Source: Staphylococcus debuckii (GTDB taxonomy: Bacteria > Bacillota > Bacilli > Staphylococcales > Staphylococcaceae). From it: a stretch of 64,000 nt of DNA. A program made the translations under genes and the position numbers. Below, in pieces: positions 1 through 9,822 of this stretch. Position 1 is the stretch's first letter. Each line of letters starts with the position of its first letter. The stretch covers positions 1,116,001 to 1,180,000 of the forward strand of contig NZ_CP033460.1 of NCBI RefSeq assembly GCF_003718735.1, given 5' to 3'. The notes under the pieces are model-generated. The model was given only the letters and a program-made list of their open reading frames with translations, was not told where the DNA came from and did not search any database.

Positions 1-2
1 TC

Positions 3-263
3 AGTGCTTACTACGGTTTAGGTGTAAATGTGAAATTAGATGTTACAGATGCACAATTATTCAGTGAATCTCAAGGGCGTTATATTGTAGCAGTGAAAGA
101 TGGACAAACTTTAGATATTCCGGGCGCTCAAGAAATCGGAACAGTAACTAATAACAAGGAATTTAAAGTAACAAATGGTCAAACAACAGTAGAAGACAAC
201 GTGTCGACGTTAAACGAAATTTGGGAAGGAGCAATTCCTCAATGTATGACATCCGCGGATTAA
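3..263 (+). CDS. purL: Phosphoribosylformylglycinamidine synthase subunit PurL (C-terminal end only)
   Basis: The frame is open from the window edge to a TAA, giving the last 86 residues of a larger protein. The tail (SAYYGLGVNVKLD, then DAQLFSESQGRYIVAV and ending PQCMTSAD) resembles the C-terminal ATP-binding half of PurL as I know it from staphylococci. PurL is the large subunit of FGAM synthase, step four of de novo IMP synthesis. It overlaps the downstream purF start by 22 bp, as expected in a translationally coupled pur operon. Identity rests on this tail plus the following purFMNHD order. Confidence 0.9.
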   Translation, partial: SAYYGLGVNVKLDVTDAQLFSESQGRYIVAVKDGQTLDIPGAQEIGTVTNNKEFKVTNGQTTVEDNVSTLNEIWEGAIPQCMTSAD

Positions 264-1663
264 ATGAAGAATGTGGAGTCTTTGGAATATGGAATCATCC
301 TCATGCAGCCACACTGACATACATGGCGTTGCATAGCTTGCAGCACCGTGGTCAAGAAGGTGCCGGCATTGTGTGTTCAAACGGCGAATCGCTGTTTGGC
401 GCACGCGGCATGGGTTTGTTAACTGAAGCAATTTCAGATGCACAATTAGAATCATTGCAAGGTTATCAAAATGCAATCGGACATGTGCGTTATGCGACAA
501 CAGGAGCAAGCGAGATTGCCAACGTACAACCATTTTTATTCAAACATTCAAAAGGTGATTTAGGCTTAGCCCACAATGGTAATTTGACAAATGCAGTTCA
601 AATTCGCCATGCACTAGAATCTGAAGGCAGTGTGTTCCAAACAACGAGTGATTCAGAAGTACTCGCACATTTGTTGATCAGAGGGAAATCACCTAACATT
701 AAAACCAATCAAAAAGCGGCATTAAATCAAGTTAAAGGTGCATTCAGCTGTGTCATGCTGAACACTAATCAATTAGCAGCAGTGAGAGATAATAACGGCG
801 TGCGACCATTAATGCTAGGCGAAGTAGACGGTGCCTATTGTGTCGCAAGTGAAACATGTGCGTTTCAAGCCATTGGTGCGACTTATATTCGCGACATCGA
901 ACCAGGTGAATTAATTACTTTCAGCGGTGAAAATGATATCGATTATGATTATTACTCAACCGATATTAATCACAATATGTGTTCTATGGAATATGTGTAC
1001 TTTGCACGTCCTGATTCAGAATTCCATAAACATTCTATTTATAACGTGCGCAAAGCCTTAGGTAAAAAGCTTGCGAGTGAGATGGGAATTGAAGCGGATA
1101 TTGTTATCGGTGTGCCTGATTCATCTTTACAAGCAGCGAAAGGTTTTTCAGAGTATACAGGTATTCCGAATGAACAAGGTTTATTGAAGAATCGTTATAT
1201 CGGACGTACCTTTATTACACCTGATCAAAGTGTGCGTGAAAAACAAGTACGAATGAAACATTCGCCAATCAGAGATGTCATTGAAGGCAAACGTGTAGTG
1301 GTCATTGATGACTCTATTGTACGTGGTACAACAAGTAAGTATATTGTGAAAGCATTGAAATCAGCAGGAGCGAAAGAAGTACATATGGGTATTTCTTCTC
1401 CACCTCTCATCGACCCTTGTTATTACGGTATTGATGTGTCAACACACGCTGAATTAATGGCTGCACAACATACTGTAGAAGAAATGCAGGAAATGATCGG
1501 AGCAGATTCATTAACGTATCTTTCAGTTGAAGGTATGCACGAAGTATTCCATGAATTTGATTCAAAAGGTGAATGTGATGCTTGCTTTACAGGAAATTAT
1601 CCAATTGAAATTGTCGATCATCAATTACCAGAAGTAAAAGAACTTAAGAGAAGAGGAGTGTAA
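242..1663 (+). CDS. purF: Amidophosphoribosyltransferase (first committed step of purine synthesis)
   Basis: 473 residues. PurF transfers the glutamine amide to PRPP to form phosphoribosylamine. The N-terminus runs [10 protein letters not shown] then CGVFG, so Cys11 would be the catalytic nucleophile exposed after propeptide removal, as in Bacillus PurF. A class II glutaminase domain ([20 protein letters not shown]) is followed by a type I phosphoribosyltransferase domain with the PRPP loop [14 protein letters not shown] near residue 360. I chose the ATG at 242 over an in-frame TTG at 221 because AAGGAG lies about 10 bp upstream and the product then matches the usual N-terminus. It overlaps purL and is 4 bp from purM. 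Confidence 0.97.
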   Translation: MYDIRGLNEECGVFGIWNHPHAATLTYMALHSLQHRGQEGAGIVCSNGESLFGARGMGLLTEAISDAQLESLQGYQNAIGHVRYATTGASEIANVQPFLFKHSKGDLGLAHNGNLTNAVQIRHALESEGSVFQTTSDSEVLAHLLIRGKSPNIKTNQKAALNQVKGAFSCVMLNTNQLAAVRDNNGVRPLMLGEVDGAYCVASETCAFQAIGATYIRDIEPGELITFSGENDIDYDYYSTDINHNMCSMEYVYFARPDSEFHKHSIYNVRKALGKKLASEMGIEADIVIGVPDSSLQAAKGFSEYTGIPNEQGLLKNRYIGRTFITPDQSVREKQVRMKHSPIRDVIEGKRVVVIDDSIVRGTTSKYIVKALKSAGAKEVHMGISSPPLIDPCYYGIDVSTHAELMAAQHTVEEMQEMIGADSLTYLSVEGMHEVFHEFDSKGECDACFTGNYPIEIVDHQLPEVKELKRRGV

Positions 1664-1667
1664 AGCT

Positions 1668-2705
1668 GTGGCAGAGTCATATAAAAATGCAGGTGTAGAT
1701 ATTCATGCAGGTTATGAAGCGGTTGAACGTATGAAAAGTCATGTGCAACGCACAATGCGTAAAGAAGTCTTAGGCGGTTTAGGAGGCTTCGGCGCAGCGT
1801 TCGATTTATCACAATTAAATATGCAGAAACCCGTTTTAGTTTCAGGTACAGATGGCGTCGGAACTAAATTAAAGCTTGCGATTGATCATGACAAACATGA
1901 CACAATCGGTATCGATGCAGTTGCAATGTGTGTGAATGATATTTTAACAACAGGTGCTGAACCGCTTTATTTTTTAGATTATATCGCAACTAATAAGGTC
2001 GTACCTGAAGTCATTGAACAGATTGTTAAAGGTGTCAGTGATGGTTGTGAAGAAACGAATACAGCTCTCATCGGCGGCGAAACTGCTGAGATGGGTGAAA
2101 TGTATCACGAAGGCGAATATGATTTAGCAGGCTTTGCAGTAGGGGCAGTGGAGAAAGATGACTACATTGACGGTTCATCAGTTCAACCAGGCCAAGTCAT
2201 TATCGGACTCGCTTCAAGCGGCATCCACTCTAATGGTTACAGTTTAGTGCGTCATTTGATTAAAACATCAGGCGTGGACTTAAACGCTGAATTTGCTAAC
2301 GGACGTACGTACTTAGATACATTCTTAGAACCGACACGTTTATATGTTAAACCTGTTCTAGCGGTAAAAGAGCAAGTGAAGTTGCATGCGATGACACATA
2401 TCACAGGCGGCGGCTTCTATGAAAATATTCCTCGTGCATTGCCTGAGGGTGTCACTGCTGAAATCGATGTGCAATCTTTCCCGACTCCAGCTGTATTTGA
2501 CTGGTTGCAAAAAGAAGGCAACATCGAAACTCAAGAAATGTACAATATCTTCAATATGGGAATCGGCTTTACCTTAGTGGTTGATGAAGCGGATGCTAAG
2601 AAAGCTATGGATATTTTAAAAGAACAAAATGTTGCAGCTTATCAAATCGGTAAAATTGTTGAAGCAGGCGACGAGCCGATTGTATTAACGGGGGTTAAAG
2701 CGTGA
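1668..2705 (+). CDS. purM: Phosphoribosylformylglycinamidine cyclo-ligase (AIR synthetase)
   Basis: 345 residues, close to the family length. PurM closes the imidazole ring of FGAM with ATP to give AIR. Visible motifs are the ATP/substrate signature [12 protein letters not shown] near residue 60, [11 protein letters not shown] near 137 and the glycine-rich [13 protein letters not shown] near 245, typical of the PurM/ThiL/HypE fold. Translation starts at GTG, preceded by AAGAGGAG inside the end of purF. The TGA stop is shared with the purN start (GTGA overlap), so the two are almost certainly coupled. Confidence 0.96.
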   Translation: MAESYKNAGVDIHAGYEAVERMKSHVQRTMRKEVLGGLGGFGAAFDLSQLNMQKPVLVSGTDGVGTKLKLAIDHDKHDTIGIDAVAMCVNDILTTGAEPLYFLDYIATNKVVPEVIEQIVKGVSDGCEETNTALIGGETAEMGEMYHEGEYDLAGFAVGAVEKDDYIDGSSVQPGQVIIGLASSGIHSNGYSLVRHLIKTSGVDLNAEFANGRTYLDTFLEPTRLYVKPVLAVKEQVKLHAMTHITGGGFYENIPRALPEGVTAEIDVQSFPTPAVFDWLQKEGNIETQEMYNIFNMGIGFTLVVDEADAKKAMDILKEQNVAAYQIGKIVEAGDEPIVLTGVKA

Positions 2706-3268
2706 CTAAAGTAGCAGTTTTTGCCTCAGGTTCTGGAAGCAATTTTGAAAATATCGCACAGCGTGTCCAAGATGGACGATTAGACAATATCGAAATTACA
2801 GCATTATATGTGGATCATGCAGATGCTTATGCGATTGAACGTGCTGAGAAACTAGATATTCCTGTTCATGTAACACTACCTAAAAACTTTGATTCTAAAA
2901 AAGAATATGAGCAGCAATTGTTGCAATATTTAAAAGAAGAAAAAGTAGAATGGATTATCTTAGCAGGTTATATGCGTTTAATCGGTTCAGATTTATTAGA
3001 TGCATATGAAGGTCGCATTTTAAATATCCATCCTGCTTTATTGCCGAAATATAAAGGTATTGACGCGATTGGTCAAGCTTATAACAGTGACGATAAAGTC
3101 ACAGGAACGACAGTACATTTTGTCGACAGCGGTATGGATACAGGTGAAATTATCGAGCAAAGCCAATGTGACATCTATCCAGATGATACTAAAGAACAAC
3201 TTGAAGACCGCATTAAGAATTTAGAATATGAATTATATCCTAAAGTCATTGCGAACATTATTCGATAA
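2702..3268 (+). CDS. purN: Phosphoribosylglycinamide formyltransferase
   Basis: 188 residues. It transfers a formyl group from 10-formyl-THF to GAR, step three of the pathway. The catalytic Asn-His-Asp set is visible in [12 protein letters not shown] and in [14 protein letters not shown], and the N-terminus [12 protein letters not shown] is the usual phosphate-binding loop. The start is a GTG overlapping the purM stop by 4 bp. There is an 18-bp gap to purH. Confidence 0.96.
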   Translation: MTKVAVFASGSGSNFENIAQRVQDGRLDNIEITALYVDHADAYAIERAEKLDIPVHVTLPKNFDSKKEYEQQLLQYLKEEKVEWIILAGYMRLIGSDLLDAYEGRILNIHPALLPKYKGIDAIGQAYNSDDKVTGTTVHFVDSGMDTGEIIEQSQCDIYPDDTKEQLEDRIKNLEYELYPKVIANIIR

Positions 3269-3285
3269 GAGGGGCTATTTTTAAA

Positions 3286-4764
3286 ATGAAAAAAGTAATT
3301 TTAAGTGTTTCAGATAAAAGCGGAATTGTAGACTTTGCTAAAGCCTTAGTAAGCTTAGACTACGAATTATATTCAACAGGCGGTACAAAACGTGCGCTAG
3401 ACGAAGCAGGGGTGCCAGTCAAATCAGTATCAGATTTAACACAGTTTGATGAAATCATGGATGGTCGTGTAAAAACATTACATCCAGCAGTGCATGGAGG
3501 TATTCTGGCTGACAGAGATAAACCTGAACATTTGCAACAATTAAAAGATAAAGATATCGACTTAATCGATATGGTCGTTGTAAACTTATATCCATTCAAA
3601 GAAACAGTAGCTAATCCAGATGTAACTGAAATGGACGCGATTGAAAATATCGATATCGGCGGACCAACAATGTTGCGTGCAGCTGCGAAAAACTTTAAAC
3701 ATGTGACGACTGTAGTAGATCCTGCTGATTATGATGCAGTAATCGAACACATCCAAAATAATACTTTAGATGAAGTATTCCGCAAATCATTAATGATTAA
3801 AGTATTTGAACATACCAATGATTACGACAATGCAATTGTGAACTTCTTTAAAGAAAATAAAGAACCTTTACGTTATGGTGAAAATCCGCAACAAGATGCA
3901 TACTTTGTACGTACATCTGATGCGCCGAATACCATTGCAGGTGCGAAACAATTGCACGGTAAACAATTAAGCTTCAACAACATTAAAGATGCAGATGCTA
4001 CGCTAGCATTAGCTAAGAAATTTGAAGAACCTGCTGCTGTAGCAGTGAAACACATGAATCCTTGCGGTGTAGGTGTAGGATCTTCAATCGAAGAAGCTTT
4101 CCAAAATGCCTACGATGCAGATAGTCAATCTATTTTCGGTGGAATTGTAGCAGTTAACCGTCCCGTTTCCAAAGAACTTGCTGAAAAATTACATTCAATC
4201 TTCTTAGAAGTAGTCATCGCACCTTCATTTACCGAAGAAGCTTTAGAAGTATTAACGAAAAAGAAAAATATTCGCTTGCTTGAAGTTGAAATGACAGTGG
4301 ATCACGATGAAAAAGAATACGTTTCTGTATCAGGCGGCTATTTAGTTCAAGACAAAGATACCAAAACAATTTCTCGTGAGGACATGAAAGTCGTTACTAA
4401 AGCGGAACCGACTGAAGAACAATGGAAAGCGATGGAATTAGGCTGGAAAGTCGTTCCTTCCGTAAAAAGTAATGCCATCATTTTAAGTAACGATCACCAG
4501 ACAGTCGGTATCGGTGCAGGCCAAATGAATCGTGTCGGCTCAGCTGAAATTGCGATTGAACGTGCGATTGAAATTAACGACAATGTAGCGCTTGTATCAG
4601 ACGGCTTCTTCCCTATGGACGACACAGTAGAATTAGCAGCTAAATCAGGCATCAAAGCGATTATTCAACCAGGCGGATCTATTAAAGACCAAGACTCTAT
4701 CGATATGGCAGACAAACACGGCATTGCAATGGTAATGACAGGTGTACGCCACTTCAAACATTAA
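3286..4764 (+). CDS. purH: Bifunctional AICAR formyltransferase / IMP cyclohydrolase
   Basis: 492 residues, full length. PurH performs the last two steps to IMP. The N-terminal methylglyoxal-synthase-like cyclohydrolase domain shows [27 protein letters not shown] and [13 protein letters not shown] [14 protein letters not shown]. The C-terminal formyltransferase domain begins near residue 200 with [11 protein letters not shown] and has KHMNPCGVG. The ATG follows AAGAGGGG. The next gene, purD, starts 24 bp downstream. Confidence 0.97.
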   Translation: MKKVILSVSDKSGIVDFAKALVSLDYELYSTGGTKRALDEAGVPVKSVSDLTQFDEIMDGRVKTLHPAVHGGILADRDKPEHLQQLKDKDIDLIDMVVVNLYPFKETVANPDVTEMDAIENIDIGGPTMLRAAAKNFKHVTTVVDPADYDAVIEHIQNNTLDEVFRKSLMIKVFEHTNDYDNAIVNFFKENKEPLRYGENPQQDAYFVRTSDAPNTIAGAKQLHGKQLSFNNIKDADATLALAKKFEEPAAVAVKHMNPCGVGVGSSIEEAFQNAYDADSQSIFGGIVAVNRPVSKELAEKLHSIFLEVVIAPSFTEEALEVLTKKKNIRLLEVEMTVDHDEKEYVSVSGGYLVQDKDTKTISREDMKVVTKAEPTEEQWKAMELGWKVVPSVKSNAIILSNDHQTVGIGAGQMNRVGSAEIAIERAIEINDNVALVSDGFFPMDDTVELAAKSGIKAIIQPGGSIKDQDSIDMADKHGIAMVMTGVRHFKH

Positions 4765-4788
4765 GGTATCAGGAGGTTTAAGCTGAAG

Positions 4789-6036
4789 ATGAAAGTATTA
4801 GTAATCGGCGGTGGGGGCAGAGAACATGTCCTTGCCCATAAATTAAATCAATCTGAACTTGTAGACCAAGTGTACGCAATTCCAGGTAATGCAGCGATGG
4901 AAACAGTTGCTGAAGTGCATAGTGAAATTGCTGAAACAGCACATGCTGAAATTGTAGAATTCGCCAAAGACCATGATGTGGAATGGACAGTCGTCGGTCC
5001 AGAGCAACCTTTAACAGAAGGCTTGGCAGATCAATTGCGTGAAGCAGGAGTGAAAGTGTTCGGACCAGGCGCAGCAGCCGCACAAATTGAAGGCTCTAAA
5101 TCATTTGCGAAACGTATCATGGAGAAATACCATATCCCAACTGCAGAATACGTAGAGGTAGATTCTAAATCTGAAGCCTTGAAATATGTTGAAGACTGCA
5201 AGATTCCTGTAGTCTTGAAGAAAGATGGTCTAGCTGCCGGCAAAGGCGTAATCATTGCAATGACACGCGATGAAGCTAAAGAGGCTGTAGAAACGCTTTA
5301 TCCAGAAGAAGAGGGAAAAGTAGTCTTTGAAGAGTTCTTAGAAGGTGAAGAGTACTCTGTCATGACCTTCGTCAACGGAGATTATGCTGTACCATTTGAT
5401 ACCATTGCACAAGACCATAAGCGTGCATTTGATGGCGATAAAGGACCGAATACAGGAGGTATGGGGGCTTATTGTCCTGTACCACATATTTCTGCAGATG
5501 TTATAAAACGTACGAATGACGAAATTGCGCAACCGATTGCGAAAGCCATGCAAGAAGAAGGCTATCCATTCTTTGGTGTGTTGTACATTGGAGCAATTCT
5601 AACTGAAGAAGGCCCTAAAGTGATTGAGTTTAATGCACGCTTCGGGGATCCAGAAGCTCAAGTATTATTAACACGCTTAGAGAGTGACTTGATGCAGCAC
5701 ATCTTAGATTTAGAAGCACGCAAACCTATTGAGTATCAATGGAAAGATGAAGCGGTTGTAGGCGTTATGCTTGCATCTAAAGGCTATCCTGGATCTTATG
5801 AAAAAGGTGTTAAAGTCAGTGGCTTTGATTTAGATGGTCAAACGTTTGTCAGCGGCTTGAAAAAAGAAGGCGATGACTACGTTACTTCAGGCGGTCGCGT
5901 AATCTTAGTTATCGGCGAAGGCAAAACAGTAAGTGAAGCTAAAGCAAATGCTTATCAAAAAGCCGATGCTATCGATAGCGAAGGTTTATTCTATCGTCGT
6001 GATATTAGCGATAAAGCAATCAAACATGAAGCGTAA
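4789..6036 (+). CDS. purD: Phosphoribosylamine-glycine ligase (GAR synthetase)
   Basis: 415 residues. PurD joins glycine to phosphoribosylamine with ATP, step two. The N-terminal Rossmann-like domain starts [17 protein letters not shown]. An ATP-grasp core follows, with [11 protein letters not shown] near residue 144, [12 protein letters not shown] near 185, [10 protein letters not shown] near 222 and the metal-binding [12 protein letters not shown] near 280. A strong AGGAGG precedes the ATG. It is the last gene of the operon, closed by an intrinsic terminator. Confidence 0.97.
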   Translation: MKVLVIGGGGREHVLAHKLNQSELVDQVYAIPGNAAMETVAEVHSEIAETAHAEIVEFAKDHDVEWTVVGPEQPLTEGLADQLREAGVKVFGPGAAAAQIEGSKSFAKRIMEKYHIPTAEYVEVDSKSEALKYVEDCKIPVVLKKDGLAAGKGVIIAMTRDEAKEAVETLYPEEEGKVVFEEFLEGEEYSVMTFVNGDYAVPFDTIAQDHKRAFDGDKGPNTGGMGAYCPVPHISADVIKRTNDEIAQPIAKAMQEEGYPFFGVLYIGAILTEEGPKVIEFNARFGDPEAQVLLTRLESDLMQHILDLEARKPIEYQWKDEAVVGVMLASKGYPGSYEKGVKVSGFDLDGQTFVSGLKKEGDDYVTSGGRVILVIGEGKTVSEAKANAYQKADAIDSEGLFYRRDISDKAIKHEA

Positions 6037-6056
6037 AAAAATTATAAATTCGTTCC

Positions 6057-6090
6057 TAAAACAGCCATACTAAGTGTATAGGCTGTTTTT
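6057..6090 (+). terminator. Intrinsic terminator of the pur operon
   Basis: AACAGCC and GGCTGTT arms enclose a short loop and are followed by a T run, 20 bp after the purD stop. Confidence 0.85.
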
Positions 6091-6129
6091 ACTATGCCAA
6101 AACAAAAAAGCAAGGAAGCAAATACTTCC

Positions 6130-6354
6130 TTACTCTTCTGGAACTGATTTAGCCATATCAATATAGGCTTGTTTGTATCCTGCGATAAAACGTGAGCTTC
6201 TTTTATTAAATAACTGGCAGAAACGCCATGCTCTTTTACGTTTCTTAATATAACGCTTTAAACGTCGTTTTTTATTTTTCAATTTTGCCATAGTATCGAT
6301 TTCTTTTGCGGCTTGCTGATAGCCCTTATCATATGCGTCATTTCTCTTTTTCAT
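6130..6354 (-). CDS. Small, very basic conserved hypothetical protein
   Basis: 74 residues, rich in Lys and Arg (KLKNKKRRLKRYIKKRKRAW in the middle), with no signal peptide and no membrane segment. I do not recognise a named family. A small gene of this kind lies at the same place, between purD and the ECF transporter genes, in other staphylococci as far as I recall. CTGGAGGA lies 8 bp before the ATG, and an extended -10 promoter lies just upstream, so it looks genuinely expressed. Its charge would suit nucleic-acid or ribosome association, but that is only inference. Confidence 0.7.
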   Translation of the reverse strand: MKKRNDAYDKGYQQAAKEIDTMAKLKNKKRRLKRYIKKRKRAWRFCQLFNKRSSRFIAGYKQAYIDMAKSVPEE

Positions 6355-6397
6355 AATGAAATCCTCCAGTTTCTGTGCGAATATTCAGTATATATTT

Positions 6398-6403
6398 ATT
6401 ATA
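6398..6403 (-). promoter_or_regulatory. Extended -10 promoter for the small basic gene
   Basis: TGCTATAAT on the minus strand, 44 bp before the ATG at 6354. No convincing -35 is seen, which is tolerable for a TGn-type -10. Confidence 0.5.
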
Positions 6404-6440
6404 GCATTAATTGCTCGATACTTTTAATTATTTTAAGGTG

Positions 6441-6483
6441 AAAAAATAGCAGCAAACGGCTGAATCGGTAACCGCTCACTGCT
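6441..6483 (-). terminator. Intrinsic terminator of the ykoEDC operon
   Basis: On the minus strand AGCAGTGAGCGG pairs fully (with G-U pairs) with CCGTTTGCTGCT and is followed by ATTTTTT, about 100 bp after the ecfT stop. A second hairpin (GGGTTG/CAACCC, 6522-6548) lies between. Confidence 0.85.
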
Positions 6484-6580
6484 GGAAAAGATATGGATGA
6501 ATGAAAATGTAAAATTGGTATGGGTTGCAGCTCGACTACCACAACCCAGATATGCATTGTAAGGAAATATTGACGATGCG

Positions 6581-7375
6581 TCAACCACGGACGTCTGTGA
6601 TTCCTGTAATTGGTAAATAATGTGCTAATAATACAGCAATAATTAAGATTGCCGCAAACAACAGGATAAAGAGGAGGTCACGGTAACTGAATGGTGCGTA
6701 ATAATAATATGTTCTTGGACCATCTTTGAATCCTTTTTTCTCCATAGCCACTGAAAGCTGATGCGCTTTGCGAATGTTTTGGCTGAGCAACGGAATAATT
6801 AAATGCTTCATACGAGCAAAACCACGATAGTTGGCTTTATCCACCATCTGGTAGCGCATCTTCAATGATTTACGCAATTGCACAAATGAAGAAATAATTA
6901 ACGGAACCATACGGATAGCTGCCATAAAGGCATAAGCTACTTTCGGTTTGACTTTTAAATGCTGCATCAAGCTGTAGAAGATCATCACAATCTGTGAAGT
7001 GAAAGCCATTACAATACCAAAGAATGTCACTGTATCTGTACGCATGGATAAATGAAGCCCGCGCACTAAACTTTCAGTTGTGACATTGATGATGCCTAGT
7101 TTGAATAATGTATGTGTACCATCCCCATAGAAAATCATGAAAAGGGCAGATACAATACTGAATATTACAGTATAAAGTACAAATAGTGCTGTCACTTTAA
7201 ATTTCATACCGCCGAAGACCAACAAGAAAATCAGCATGAGTGAAGTCAGATAAATCATAACATCAAAGTTATGCACAAAGATGACAAAGAAGAATAAGAA
7301 TACACCTAATCCTAACTTAGTAATAATATTTACATTATCTACAAAGGTGAAATAGCGTTTCCATGCCTCATACAT
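6581..7375 (-). CDS. ykoC: ECF transporter transmembrane subunit (EcfT/YkoC-like) for thiamine precursor
   Basis: 264 residues with about five hydrophobic segments in the first 160 residues (for example LGVFLFFFVIFV and LTSLMLIFLLVFGG). They are followed by the cytoplasmic coupling region with MAAIRMVPLI near 145 and the two short Arg-rich coupling helices typical of CbiQ/EcfT. The ATG at 7375 is preferred over a TTG at 7396 because AGGTGA lies before it and it overlaps the ATPase gene by 8 bp (ATGTATGA). It would link the ATPase below to the substrate-binding YkoE. TPP control of the operon argues for thiamine or its pyrimidine moiety as substrate. Confidence 0.88.
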   Translation of the reverse strand: MYEAWKRYFTFVDNVNIITKLGLGVFLFFFVIFVHNFDVMIYLTSLMLIFLLVFGGMKFKVTALFVLYTVIFSIVSALFMIFYGDGTHTLFKLGIINVTTESLVRGLHLSMRTDTVTFFGIVMAFTSQIVMIFYSLMQHLKVKPKVAYAFMAAIRMVPLIISSFVQLRKSLKMRYQMVDKANYRGFARMKHLIIPLLSQNIRKAHQLSVAMEKKGFKDGPRTYYYYAPFSYRDLLFILLFAAILIIAVLLAHYLPITGITDVRG

Positions 7376-8777
7376 TGTCTTCACCTGCCGTTTCAAATAG
7401 TTGTTCTTCGCACAGTAAATGTTCTCTTAGCTCAATTCGTCTTGTAGGGTAACGCTCAATAATATGAGGATCGTGCGTTACCATGACAATCGTTTGACCT
7501 TGCGCCACACGTTTTTGGAAAAGTGATAATAAGTTGAAAGTGTTATGACTGTCTAAACCGAATGTAGGTTCATCCAGTAGAATAATATCAGCTCGAGAAC
7601 TTAAAGCCGTTGCTACACTTAAGCGGCGTTTTTGGCCCATTGATAATTCAAAGGGATGGTGGTCACGTACCGCTTCCAAATTCAACAAGTCTATCAACTT
7701 GTCTGTTTCTTCTTTTGCATTTTCACCACTAAAGTTGATAAAGATTTCTTCGTAAACAGAATTAGTAATAAATTGTAGTTCTGGATTTTGATAAACCAAA
7801 TACATATGTTGAGCAGCTTCTTTAATCTTATGCAGTTGCTGATCTTGATAAGTCATTTTACCGCGATATTTTATTAACTGCATCATGGATTCCAATAACG
7901 TTGTTTTGCCGGCACCATTTTTTCCAGTAATCGTTATCCACTCACCTGGACCCACAGCTAATTCTGGAATCTGAATCAGTGATTTTTTTCCGCGTACGAT
8001 TTCACCATTGCTGAATTGGAAATCAGGTTTGATGTGAGTATCTGATGACAAAGTGCTTTCAGGTGCGTAATCCCAAGCATGCGGATGCCACACGCCATAT
8101 TCAGTCAGTAATGCTTCATGCTGATGCAAAATCACATCAGGAGAATCATCTGCAATAATTTCTCCGCCATAATTCATTAAAATAACGCGGTCAATGTGTT
8201 TCCAGATATGTTCAACTTTGTGCTCTACAATTAGCACGGTCTGGTCTTGCCACATATCTTTAATATGATTCCACAAGTCTTCCGTCGCATCTACATCCAA
8301 CATGGCTGTCGGTTCGTCTAAGAAAAGTGTGTCCGCTTCTTGCAACACTGTTTCTGCAATGGCTAACTTTTGTTTCATGCCGCCGCTTAATTTCTGTACA
8401 GTTTGCTTAGGTCCCACATCTAAATCAACTGAGGCTAAAGCCTTCTGAATTAAGGCATCCATGTCTTTACGCGGTACTTGCTTGTTTTCTAATACAAAAG
8501 CAAGTTCTTCATAGACCTTGGGCATGCAAAATTGTGTATCTGGATCTTGAAAGATGACACCGCTATTTAAATCGACTTCTAAATCATCATATTTCATCGG
8601 TAATTCTATTAAATTCGGAACGATGCCACTTAAGACATTCAGCAATGTACTTTTACCGCAGCCTGAAGGACCTAATAATAGTACCTTTTGTTTATCTGGA
8701 ATTTCGATATCTAATCCATCAAAGGTTTTTTCAGGCGCATTCGGATATTTGAGTCGTAAATTTTTTGCACGTAACAA
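7368..8777 (-). CDS. ykoD: ECF transporter ATPase with two fused ABC domains (YkoD-like)
   Basis: 469 residues made of two ABC cassettes in tandem. Domain 1 has Walker A GPSGCGKST at 36-44, signature LSGGMKQ and Walker B TLFLDEPT. Domain 2 has Walker A GKNGAGKTT near 290, signature LSMGQKRR and IILLDEPT. It powers the ECF importer formed with EcfT and YkoE. Translation starts with TTG, with AAGGAG 8 bp upstream. The fused double-ATPase arrangement matches B. subtilis YkoD. Confidence 0.92.
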   Translation of the reverse strand: MLRAKNLRLKYPNAPEKTFDGLDIEIPDKQKVLLLGPSGCGKSTLLNVLSGIVPNLIELPMKYDDLEVDLNSGVIFQDPDTQFCMPKVYEELAFVLENKQVPRKDMDALIQKALASVDLDVGPKQTVQKLSGGMKQKLAIAETVLQEADTLFLDEPTAMLDVDATEDLWNHIKDMWQDQTVLIVEHKVEHIWKHIDRVILMNYGGEIIADDSPDVILHQHEALLTEYGVWHPHAWDYAPESTLSSDTHIKPDFQFSNGEIVRGKKSLIQIPELAVGPGEWITITGKNGAGKTTLLESMMQLIKYRGKMTYQDQQLHKIKEAAQHMYLVYQNPELQFITNSVYEEIFINFSGENAKEETDKLIDLLNLEAVRDHHPFELSMGQKRRLSVATALSSRADIILLDEPTFGLDSHNTFNLLSLFQKRVAQGQTIVMVTHDPHIIERYPTRRIELREHLLCEEQLFETAGEDNV

Positions 8778-8789
8778 GGTAAATTCTCC

Positions 8790-9365
8790 TTACAAATTAT
8801 CGTAATCTTTTTGAGAAGCAGGTCTGAATAATTTCGTCACACCTGTCTTATCAAGCGCTTTCACTAAGTAATAAGGGAAGAGACCTGCAAGCACAATACC
8901 GCTGACACAACGGAAGAATACATATAAGAATAAGTTCCAGCCTGCTACTTCGCCTAAATAACCATAGTAGAAGTCGATAGGGAAAGTGACTAATGCTGCA
9001 GCTAAACCAGCAAGCATTGCGACCATCACAGAGCGTGATTTATAACGGAAGATTGCAAAGATAATCTCACAAGCTAAACCTTGCAATAAACCGTAAACGA
9101 TGGTTGCAATATCAAAGCGTCCCATGACGATTGTTTCACCGGCACCCGCTGCAAATTCGGCAAGTAAGGCAATACCCGGTTTAGGGATGATGAGGTAAGC
9201 TACAACTGCCGCCGCAAACCACATACCGTACGAGAGCTCCTCTAGATGTAATCCAGTCACTTGCATCGCTTTGTATACGAAGTTCCAGATGTTGTAGATG
9301 ATAGCGAAAATAACTGCAATTAACACAGTTACCAAGATATCTGAAAGTTTAAGTCCTTTTGACAT
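8790..9365 (-). CDS. ykoE: ECF substrate-binding membrane subunit YkoE
   Basis: 191 residues, almost wholly hydrophobic with five to six membrane helices (ILVTVLIAVIFAIIYNIWNF at the start). YkoE-type S components bind thiamine or hydroxymethylpyrimidine. The assignment rests on the fold-like hydrophobic pattern, the YWxxW-like NIWNFVYK start, the ykoD and ykoC partners, and the TPP riboswitch directly upstream. Both a TTG at 9371 and the ATG at 9365 follow AGGAGG; I chose the ATG. Confidence 0.88.
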   Translation of the reverse strand: MSKGLKLSDILVTVLIAVIFAIIYNIWNFVYKAMQVTGLHLEELSYGMWFAAAVVAYLIIPKPGIALLAEFAAGAGETIVMGRFDIATIVYGLLQGLACEIIFAIFRYKSRSVMVAMLAGLAAALVTFPIDFYYGYLGEVAGWNLFLYVFFRCVSGIVLAGLFPYYLVKALDKTGVTKLFRPASQKDYDNL

Positions 9366-9387
9366 GATCAATAATTCCTCCTAAATA

Positions 9388-9423
9388 TAAAAAAACACAC
9401 AAACTTGTCTAGCAAGCTGCGTG
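9388..9423 (-). terminator. Riboswitch expression-platform terminator
   Basis: On the minus strand CACGCAGCTTG and CAAGTTTGTGTG form a hairpin followed by TTTTTTT, between the TPP aptamer and the ykoE ribosome-binding site. This is the position expected for a transcription-attenuating switch. Confidence 0.75.
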
Positions 9424-9480
9424 AAATAGGCATCGGAACAGACCGGCATAACCCTTAACCAAATTGCCGGCAGATCTCCT

Positions 9481-9568
9481 GCACTTTCCTACGCTAGTCT
9501 CAGCTAGATCAGGTTCGAAGGGTTTGAAGCAAAACTGCTTCATCTCAGTTACGAAACACCCCTAGTGC
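9481..9568 (-). promoter_or_regulatory. TPP (THI-box) riboswitch aptamer
   Basis: Read on the minus strand, the element opens with GCACTAGGGGTG, contains CTGAGATGAAG and the highly conserved ACCTGATCTAG, and closes with GCGTAGGAAAGTGC. The outer GCACT/AGTGC arms form P1. These are the hallmark blocks of the thiamine pyrophosphate aptamer. It sits in the leader of ykoEDC and would shut the importer down when TPP is plentiful, through the terminator at 9388-9423. Confidence 0.96.
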
Positions 9569-9590
9569 TTTTCTTTATTGATTTATACTA

Positions 9591-9619
9591 AATGTATGCT
9601 TTTTAAAAGGAAATGTCAA
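9591..9619 (-). promoter_or_regulatory. Promoter of the ykoEDC riboswitch leader
   Basis: TTGACA (9614-9619) and TACATT (9591-9596) with a 17-bp spacer on the minus strand, ending about 22 bp before the aptamer. Confidence 0.7.
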
Positions 9620-9711
9620 GATGATTTCAGTAACAGAAGCCTTGAGGCGCCCACAATTTCATTCGATTTTTCTTAGTAAGCATTTTCATAGAAATTTAGG
9701 GTATTATCCGA

Positions 9712-9740
9712 TTGAGTGAAAGACTTAATTTCGATATACT
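9712..9740 (+). promoter_or_regulatory. Promoter for the auxA-like gene
   Basis: TTGAGT (9712-9717), 17-bp spacer, TATACT (9735-9740). It lies about 80 bp upstream of the ATG at 9823. The rest of the 9620-9822 stretch shows no credible gene. Confidence 0.6.
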
Positions 9741-9822
9741 ATGTACTACCATAGAATGATTTATTACATTCACTAAAGACACAACACTTATGTTCCTATA
9801 TAATAACTATGAGGTGAAAAAC

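Noticed and set aside
9621..9719. 32-codon ORF with AAAGGA upstream
   Set aside because: It overlaps the region behind the riboswitch promoter on the other strand, its sequence is unlike any protein I know, and its end runs into the auxA-like promoter.
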